Shown piece by piece: positions 58,283 through 64,000 of a stretch of 64,000 nucleotides of DNA. The stretch comes from Solirubrobacter deserti. GTDB lineage: Bacteria; Actinomycetota; Thermoleophilia; Solirubrobacterales; Solirubrobacteraceae. Within the stretch, counting starts at the first letter, position 1; every line of letters begins with the position of its first letter. The translations under genes and the position numbers were made by a program. The stretch covers positions 248,001-312,000 of the forward strand of contig NZ_QPKJ02000001.1 of the NCBI RefSeq assembly GCF_003344625.1, read 5' to 3'. A model generated the notes under the pieces. It did not search any database. It saw only the letters and a list, made by a program, of their open reading frames with translations, and was not told the DNA's origin.

Positions 58283-60127
58283 ATGCCACACTCGCGCCTC
58301 GTGGCCGCTCCGCTGAAGCTTCCGATCCCCGTGGCCGCGGCTGCCCTGTTCGCGCTCAGCGTCCTCGAGCTGTGGCTGCGGCCGATCACCGACCCCGTGT
58401 GGGAGGTGATCGCGGTGCATGTCGTGCTCTTCGGCACGCTGCTCACGCTCCCCCGGGCGCCGGTCCTGGTGGCGTGGGTGCTGCTGGCCGAGGTGCTGGT
58501 CGCGCGCGGGCTCATCCTGGACCGGATCGGCATGACCGGCGGGTCGATGCTGTTCTTCGTCGCGACGTTCTCCGCCGCGTCACTGGTGCCGACCCGCCAG
58601 GCCGGCTGGCTGGTGCTGCACGTCGTCGTCCAGACCGCGTGGCGCGTGAAGCTCGGCATCGCGCCGTTCGTGGCCATGTACAGCGACGTGCTGCTGATGC
58701 TGGCCGGGATCGGGGTCGGCGTGTTCCTGCAGCGGCGCCACGAGCGCCTGGGCGCGATCCGGCGCGAGCGCGACCGCCTAGTCGCCGCACTCGAGACCGG
58801 CCCCGGCGACGCCGCGACCGCGGAGCAGCTGCGCACCTGGAGCCTGCTCGAACACCGGATCGAGCCCGCGATCGACGCGCTGCCCGGCATGGTCGAGACC
58901 GCCCGCGCCGCACGCGATCCCGCGGACGCGCTGCACGCCGTCCGCGCCCGCGCGGCCGACGCGCTGGCCGAGATGCAGGCCACGATCCACGCGCTCGGCG
59001 ACTCCGCGCCGCCCACGGCCACGCGGCCCGCACCGCCCGACGTGGGGCGCACGCGCTCGATCTCGCCGCTGCCCGTCGTGTGCGGGCTGCTGGTGATCGA
59101 GGCGGTGATCGAGATGTTCGTCGGCGGGCAGGTGAGCTACTTCGCACCCATCCTGGCGCTGCTGCCGTTGCTGGCGCCGCGGGCGCTGATCACGACGTCC
59201 GTGCTGGTCGGCGTGACGGCGATCGTGTGCTCGCTGGCGGGCGAGATCCCGGTCGCCGCGCGCGCGGCGGACTACTCGGCGATCATCACCGCCGTCGTCG
59301 CCGCGACCACCGCCAGCCTCCCGCGCGCGGTCCTGAGCCTCGTGCTCGTGACGACCGGGCTGCTCGTCGCGCAGGGCCTGGATCCCACGTTCGACTGGGC
59401 TACGCTGGCGTTCATCGGGACGGCGTTCGTGTATGTCGGACACTGGTTCTTCGGGCTGCGGCTGCGTGAGGTCGCGACCGAGCAGCAGCAGGTCGAGAGC
59501 GGCCTCGCCGAGATCGCGGACGCGCTCGCGCAGCTGGAGGCGCGTGCGGCCCGGGCCGAGCGGGTCCGCCTCGCGCGCGAGCTGCACGACCTCGTGGGCC
59601 ACGCGCTGACCGCCGTAGCGATCCAGGCCGGGGTGGCGCAGGCGCGGCTCCGGAAAGGGCTCGCGCCGGAGTTCGAGCCGCTGGCGGCGGCCGCGCGCCA
59701 GGGCAGCGCCGAGCTGCGGCGGCTGGCGAACGTGCTCGGCGATGACACCGACATCACGGCCGAGCTGGCGCGGATCACTGACACGGCGCGCGCGACCGGC
59801 CAGCGGGTCCAGCTCGAGCTGGAGGAGCCGCCCGCCGAGCTGGACCCGCACGTGCGGCACACGCTCGTGGCCGTCGCCAGTGAGGCGCTCACCAACGCCG
59901 CCAAGCACGCCGCCGGCGCGACCGTCCGCGTGCGCCTCGACGCCCGCCCCGATCGCCTCGAGCTGGCCGTGGTCGACGACGGTGGCGACTGCCAGGCGCT
60001 GCCCAGCGGCGGGCGCGGGACGGAGTCGATGGCGGATCGCGTGCGCGAATGCGGCGGCACGTTCGTGAGCGGCCCGCGGCCGGAGGGCGGCTGGACGGTC
60101 CAGGCGCGGCTGCCGCTCACCGCCTGA
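58283..60127 (+). CDS. Membrane sensor histidine kinase (HisKA_3 type), copy 1
   Basis: This 614-residue sensor kinase has two membrane blocks: about residues 15-150 (four to five helices) and about 260-400 (five to six helices), with a cytosolic loop between them containing a coiled coil. The kinase part follows: phosphoacceptor His435 in RELHDLVGHALTAVAIQAG, then an ATPase domain with N-box SEALTNAAKHAAGATV, G1 box VVDDGGD and G2 GGRGTESMADRV. It should phosphorylate the NarL-type regulator encoded divergently at 57053-57718. A close paralogue follows 3 bases after its stop. Confidence 0.93.
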   Translation: MPHSRLVAAPLKLPIPVAAAALFALSVLELWLRPITDPVWEVIAVHVVLFGTLLTLPRAPVLVAWVLLAEVLVARGLILDRIGMTGGSMLFFVATFSAASLVPTRQAGWLVLHVVVQTAWRVKLGIAPFVAMYSDVLLMLAGIGVGVFLQRRHERLGAIRRERDRLVAALETGPGDAATAEQLRTWSLLEHRIEPAIDALPGMVETARAARDPADALHAVRARAADALAEMQATIHALGDSAPPTATRPAPPDVGRTRSISPLPVVCGLLVIEAVIEMFVGGQVSYFAPILALLPLLAPRALITTSVLVGVTAIVCSLAGEIPVAARAADYSAIITAVVAATTASLPRAVLSLVLVTTGLLVAQGLDPTFDWATLAFIGTAFVYVGHWFFGLRLREVATEQQQVESGLAEIADALAQLEARAARAERVRLARELHDLVGHALTAVAIQAGVAQARLRKGLAPEFEPLAAAARQGSAELRRLANVLGDDTDITAELARITDTARATGQRVQLELEEPPAELDPHVRHTLVAVASEALTNAAKHAAGATVRVRLDARPDRLELAVVDDGGDCQALPSGGRGTESMADRVRECGGTFVSGPRPEGGWTVQARLPLTA

Positions 60128-60130
60128 GGC

Positions 60131-61987
60131 ATGGTCAAGCTCCCGATCACGCGCGTCGCGGCGGTGCTGTTCGCGTTCAGCTTGATCGAGCTGACGCTGA
60201 TGCCGCAGACGTCCCCGGCGCCGGCGGTGATCGCCGTGCACGTGGTCGTGCTGGCGACGTTCGCGGCGCTGCCACGGGCGCCGATCGCGGTCCTGGCGCT
60301 GATCCTGCTCGAGCTGATGCTGGTCAAGGAGCTGCGGATCAACGAGTGGGTGAGCGTGTCGCTGGCGCTGTTGACGCCGTTCGCCGGCTTCGCGGCCGCC
60401 GCGCTCGCCCCCGTCCGCCGCCTGCCCGTCGTCGTCCTGCTGCTCGCCGTGCACATGACGTGGCGCGCGACGCTGCCGAGCGCCGAGGTCGTCCTAATCG
60501 TGGTCAACTGCGGTCTGATCGCGGCGGCCGTCGCCACCGGCGCGATGGTCCGCGAGCGGCACCGGCGGCTGGTGCGCCTGGTGGCCGAGCGTGACGCGCT
60601 CGTGGCGGCGCTGGACGCGGGTCCGAGCGACGCCGGCACGGCGGAGCAGCTGCGGATGTGGAGCCTGATCGAGCAGCGGGTCGAGCCCGTGATCGCGGCG
60701 CTTCCGGAGCTGGTGGAGCGCGCCGCGCACGCGCCGGAGCCCGAGGCCGCCGCGCGGCTGGCCGCCGTCCGCGCGCAGGCCGCCGACGCGCTGGCCGAGA
60801 TGCAGGAGACGGTCCGCTCGCTCGACGGCCCGCCGCCGCTCGTGCCCGCCGCGGTCGACGACACCAGGCTGCGCCGGGTCCACGCGGGCGCCGCCGACCG
60901 CAGAGCTGTGCGGTTGCGCTCGGCCTCGCCGCTCGTGGTCGCGTGCGCGCTGCTCGCCGTGGCCGGACTCGTCGAGCTGGCGGTCGTCGACGGCGCGACG
61001 CCCTGGCCGCTGCTGCTGGCCGCGATCCCGCTGCTGGTCCCGCGCGCGCCGCTCGTCGCGTCCCTCGTCTTTGCCGGCGTGGCGATCGTGTGCTTCGCCT
61101 CCGGCGCGATCGCGCTGCTGGTCACCACGCCGGACTTCGCCGCCTCGCTCATGCTCGTCGTGCTGGGCGCGCACTGGTCACGGCGCGGGGCGCTGGGCGG
61201 GATGATCGTCGGGGGCGCGATGCTCGCCGCGTTCTGGCTCGACGCGGCGGGGGACTGGGAGGCGGTGTCGTACTTCTCGGCGGCGCTGCTGTACCTCGGC
61301 CACTGGATCGCGGGCGCGCTGTTGCACGACCTCGCGTCCGAGCAGCGCGCGGTCGGGATGACGCTCACCGAGGTGGCGAGCGCGCTCGACGCGCTGCGGG
61401 CGCGTGCCGTCCGGCGCGAGCGGGTGCGGCTCGCGCGCGAGCTGCACGACATGGTCGGCCACGCGCTGACCGCGGTCGCGATCCAGGCGGGTGTGGGGGA
61501 GGCGCGGCTCAAGCGCGGACTGCAGCCGACGTACGCGCCGCTGGCGGACGCGGCCCGCCAGGGCACCGTCGAGCTGCGCCGCCTCGCGCAGGTGCTCGGC
61601 CACGAGGCCGACATCGCCGCCGAGCTCCGGCGCGTCACGGACACCGCACGGGCCACGGGACAGCGGGTCGAGCTCGACCTGGAGCCGCCGGAGCGCGAGC
61701 TCGCGCCGGCGGTCCGGCACACGGTCGTGTGCGTCGTCGCCGAGGCGCTCACCAACGCCGCCAAGCATGCGGCGGGAGCGACGGTCCGCGTGCGGGTGAA
61801 GGCGCGTGCGGACCGCCTCGAGCTCGCGGTCGTCGACGACGGCGGGGGCCATCACGAGCTGCCGAGCGGCGGCCACGGGATCGACTCGATGGCGGCTCGC
61901 GTGCACGCGTGCGGTGGCACGTTCGCGAGCGGTCCACGCCCCGGAGGGGGCTGGACCGTCCAGGCCGCGCTGCCACTTTCTGTGTAG
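60131..61987 (+). CDS. Membrane sensor histidine kinase (HisKA_3 type), copy 2
   Basis: This 618-residue paralogue of the preceding kinase has the same layout: first membrane block (about 8-140), linker, second membrane block (about 275-400), phosphoacceptor His439 in RELHDMVGHALTAVAIQAG, and ATPase motifs AEALTNAAKHAAGATV, VVDDGGG and GGHGIDSMAARV. Catalytic motifs are almost identical to copy 1 while the membrane sensor parts differ, so the pair may sense different cues and feed one regulator. It starts 3 bases after the copy 1 stop codon with no strong ribosome-binding site, implying coupling. Confidence 0.93.
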   Translation: MVKLPITRVAAVLFAFSLIELTLMPQTSPAPAVIAVHVVVLATFAALPRAPIAVLALILLELMLVKELRINEWVSVSLALLTPFAGFAAAALAPVRRLPVVVLLLAVHMTWRATLPSAEVVLIVVNCGLIAAAVATGAMVRERHRRLVRLVAERDALVAALDAGPSDAGTAEQLRMWSLIEQRVEPVIAALPELVERAAHAPEPEAAARLAAVRAQAADALAEMQETVRSLDGPPPLVPAAVDDTRLRRVHAGAADRRAVRLRSASPLVVACALLAVAGLVELAVVDGATPWPLLLAAIPLLVPRAPLVASLVFAGVAIVCFASGAIALLVTTPDFAASLMLVVLGAHWSRRGALGGMIVGGAMLAAFWLDAAGDWEAVSYFSAALLYLGHWIAGALLHDLASEQRAVGMTLTEVASALDALRARAVRRERVRLARELHDMVGHALTAVAIQAGVGEARLKRGLQPTYAPLADAARQGTVELRRLAQVLGHEADIAAELRRVTDTARATGQRVELDLEPPERELAPAVRHTVVCVVAEALTNAAKHAAGATVRVRVKARADRLELAVVDDGGGHHELPSGGHGIDSMAARVHACGGTFASGPRPGGGWTVQAALPLSV

Positions 61988-62044
61988 CGACGCACACCGC
62001 GCGGACGACGACGGTACCCCACTCGCCGACGGATAGTCAGCGGT

Positions 62045-63244
62045 ATGCGGTACCTCCCCATTGCAGTGCTCCTCGCCGGCCTCGCGATTCCCGCGACGGC
62101 TCAGGCCGACTCCATCTCCTTCATCAAGGGCAACGATGTCTGGCTCGCCGAGCCCGACGGCTCCAACGCCCGGCAGGTCACGCACTACGGGACCTACAAG
62201 GCCGCCTCGCAGGGCGACGACGGGACGCTCGTCGCCATCAGCGGCAGTCACATGTACCGGATCGATCGCACCACGGGCGAGCAGTTGAACTCGATCAACA
62301 TGCCGCTCGGCCCTGGCTGGTTCGGCCCCTGGGAACCGGCGGTGTCGCCCGACGGCACGAAGGTCGCGTACGAGATCCGCGACTTCAACGGGTATCCCGC
62401 CGTCGCCTACTCGAACACCGACGGCAGCATCCAGAGCCGTCCGCTGCACACGGGCTGGACCTGGCCGGCGTGGATCGACAACGAGTGGCTGCTGCACTCG
62501 GAGAAGCCGAACGCGCTCGCCAAGGACACGATCGTGCGCAAGGTCGGCTCGCCCAACAACGACGGCACCGTGTGGTTCACCCATCCGGGCCGCACGCCGC
62601 TGGCCGACGTGGACATCAAGGGCAACCTGTTCGCCGGCATCACCGACGAGCAGTTGCTGACGGTGTTCCGCTTCACGGGCCAGCCCGGAACGGGCGCGGT
62701 CGAGGGCTGCTTCCAGTACGAGCAGCCGAACGGCAAGTTCACCGGCCCGGCCTTCTCGCCCGACGCGCGCTCGCTCGTGTGGGGCGAGGGCGACGGCATC
62801 TGGCGCGGTGAGATGCCCGATCTCAGCGGCGCCTGCGTGGCGCCGCCGAACGGCCGCCTGATCATCCCGGGCGCGTACAACCCCGACTGGAGCCCCGCGC
62901 CCGTCGGCAGCGGCCCGGCGCCGCAGCCGCCCGCGCCGCAGCCGCCCGCGCCGCCCGCGCCCCCGGCTCCGGCCCCGAACGACGCCAAGCCGCTGACGAT
63001 CTCCACCCCCAAGCAGAGCCTGAAGACCGCGCTCAAGAAGGGCCTGACCGTCAAGCTCGCCAACGCGACGACCAAGACGAAGGTCACGGCGATCTACAAG
63101 AAGAAGACGGTCGCGTCCGGCACGGGGACGGGCACCGTCAAGCTGACGTTCACGCGCAAGGCCGCGCGTGACCTCAAGCGCAAGAAGCGCGTCACGCTCA
63201 CGCTGAAGGCGGGCGCGGTCACTCAGACGATCACCCTCAAGTGA
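62045..63244 (+). CDS. Secreted PD40/TolB-like beta-propeller protein
   Basis: This 399-residue protein has a signal peptide (about 1-20, AVLLAGLAIPATAQA), WD40-like beta-propeller repeats (about 22-280; ISFIKGNDVWLAEPDGSNAR, AVSPDGTKVAYEIRDFNGYP, AFSPDARSLVWGEGDGIWRG), a Pro-rich linker (about 285-315) and a C-terminal Lys-rich beta module (about 318-399) ending VTQTITLK. The same kind of C-terminal module ends the iron-operon protein at 18156-19154. The binding partner is unknown. The stop overlaps the next gene's GTG (GTGA). Confidence 0.86.
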   Translation: MRYLPIAVLLAGLAIPATAQADSISFIKGNDVWLAEPDGSNARQVTHYGTYKAASQGDDGTLVAISGSHMYRIDRTTGEQLNSINMPLGPGWFGPWEPAVSPDGTKVAYEIRDFNGYPAVAYSNTDGSIQSRPLHTGWTWPAWIDNEWLLHSEKPNALAKDTIVRKVGSPNNDGTVWFTHPGRTPLADVDIKGNLFAGITDEQLLTVFRFTGQPGTGAVEGCFQYEQPNGKFTGPAFSPDARSLVWGEGDGIWRGEMPDLSGACVAPPNGRLIIPGAYNPDWSPAPVGSGPAPQPPAPQPPAPPAPPAPAPNDAKPLTISTPKQSLKTALKKGLTVKLANATTKTKVTAIYKKKTVASGTGTGTVKLTFTRKAARDLKRKKRVTLTLKAGAVTQTITLK

Positions 63245-64000
63245 CCCGCGCGCTGCTGCTGGCGCTGACGGTGCTGGCGCTGTTCGCGCCGGCAGCAGCG
63301 GCCGACACCATCGTCGTCAACTGGGGCCTCGACGACCCCGACCACACCGACGGCACGGGCGTCTGCGAGACCGACGAGGGCAACGGCTTCTGCACGCTGC
63401 GGGCCGCGATCCAGACCGCGAACCGGACGGCGGGCAAGGACACGATCGCGTTCGATCTGGACCGGATCGCGGCGCGCATCAAGCCGCAGACCGCGCTTCC
63501 GCCCATCACGGAGGCCGTGCTGATCGACGGCTGGTCGGTGCCCGGGGCCAACCCGGAGTCCGGCACGCCGATCGTCGAGATCGACGGCTCGGACGTGCCG
63601 ATCACCGACCCGGGCAGCCACAGCGGCTCGATCCGGGTCGTCACCCCGTACGGGCTCGACGTCCGCGCGGCCAACTCGGAGATCCGCGGGCTCGCGATCC
63701 ACGGCTTCCCGACGGTCCAGCTGGGCCTCGCGAACGCGGACTCCACAATCGTGCAGGGCAACTACTTCGGGCTGGACTCGCTCGGCCGGGACACGGGCGC
63801 GATGGCGATCGTCGGCGTCTACGTCTACAACACGATCCAGGCCACGATCGGCGGCGCGACGGCCAAGACGCGCAACACCATCAGCGGCAACTGGACCGGG
63901 GTGCTGGTCACGGGCGGGCGCTCGGTCGCGAACCTCGTGCACGGCAACTTCCTGGGCTCCGACCCCTCAGGGCTGCGGGTGATCGGCAACGAGGCCAACG
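63241..64000 (+). CDS. Secreted CSLREA-type right-handed beta-helix protein, 3' end outside the window
   Basis: The first 253 residues are visible. A signal peptide (ALLLALTVLALFAPAAAA) is followed by a CSLREA-like entry motif (CETDEGNGFCTLRAAIQTAN) and then beta-helix coils with repeated N- and G-rich turns (IRGLAIHGFPTVQLGLANAD, IVQGNYFGLDSLG, NTISGNWTGVLVTGG, LVHGNFLGSDPSG). Such proteins are large extracellular or wall-associated proteins. GTG 63241 overlaps the beta-propeller stop, so the two secreted proteins form one transcription unit. The gene runs past base 64000. Confidence 0.88.
   Translation, partial: MTRALLLALTVLALFAPAAAADTIVVNWGLDDPDHTDGTGVCETDEGNGFCTLRAAIQTANRTAGKDTIAFDLDRIAARIKPQTALPPITEAVLIDGWSVPGANPESGTPIVEIDGSDVPITDPGSHSGSIRVVTPYGLDVRAANSEIRGLAIHGFPTVQLGLANADSTIVQGNYFGLDSLGRDTGAMAIVGVYVYNTIQATIGGATAKTRNTISGNWTGVLVTGGRSVANLVHGNFLGSDPSGLRVIGNEAN

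Noticed and set aside
1..64000. Insertion sequences, prophage, integrase or replication origin
   Set aside because: No transposase, integrase, phage structural protein, DnaA-box cluster or terminal repeats were seen on either strand.

Overview
The window is very GC-rich, uses ATG, GTG and TTG starts, and packs genes into operons whose stop and start codons overlap as ATGA or GTGA. A mycobacterial-type single-chain fatty acid synthase (FAS-I) followed by acpS, many ECF-sigma, STAS and PP2C regulators, secreted proteins with Lys-rich C-terminal beta modules, an ice-binding protein and L,D-transpeptidase point to an Actinomycetota chromosome. The gene content fits the Thermoleophilia/Solirubrobacterales best. 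That placement is an inference from gene content, not from a marker gene.

Layout. 1-7.4 kb: the 3' three quarters of FAS-I and acpS. 7.4-10.3 kb: small conserved proteins, a thioesterase-fold protein, and an ECF sigma factor with its membrane partner. 10.3-22.9 kb: an iron island. A DtxR-family regulator (17386-18084) sits between a leftward NIS siderophore operon (IucA/C-GNAT fusion, lysine N6-hydroxylase, second IucA/C, second GNAT, ABC exporter) and a rightward import operon (secreted protein, binding protein, fused FecCD permease, ATPase). 22.9-24.5 kb: a sigma-factor-like protein fused to a membrane anchor and an outer domain. 24.8-30.4 kb: a D-glutamate/D-amino-acid operon (dgcA, dgcN, GNAT/acyl-CoA synthetase, Asp/Glu racemase). 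30.4-33.0 kb: MFS exporter, FHA protein, tRNA-Leu(CAG), a frameshifted small secreted-protein gene and tRNA-Glu(CTC).

33.1-52.5 kb looks like accessory, stress and envelope DNA: L,D-transpeptidase coupled to an ice-binding protein, CAP and STAS proteins, several decayed genes (36.4, 38.0-39.0 and 49.1-51.4 kb), a Crp-like regulator followed by a GAF-PP2C phosphatase, a TetR-GAF-PP2C fusion, PRC-barrel, LtrA, hemolysin III, two DUF2294 proteins and a DUF892 ferritin-like protein. 52.7-56.5 kb is the most unusual locus: a subtilase with a Pro-Ile-Gly-Pro tail, overlapped by a B12-dependent radical SAM enzyme of the RiPP-maturation type, overlapped by a 94-residue protein that resembles the subtilase's own N-terminal prodomain. 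57.0-62.0 kb holds a NarL-type response regulator, a histidine-kinase-like protein lacking its phosphoacceptor His, and two tandem intact kinases. The window ends in a secreted beta-propeller protein and the 5' part of a CSLREA/beta-helix protein.

How the parts work together. The iron island would make an aerobactin-like citrate hydroxamate siderophore, export it, and take up its ferric form under DtxR control. The dgc operon would convert D-Glu to L-Glu by way of N-acetyl intermediates. The subtilase/radical SAM/prodomain-mimic operon is proposed as an undescribed peptide- or protein-modifying system. No CRISPR array, insertion sequence, prophage or rRNA gene was seen.
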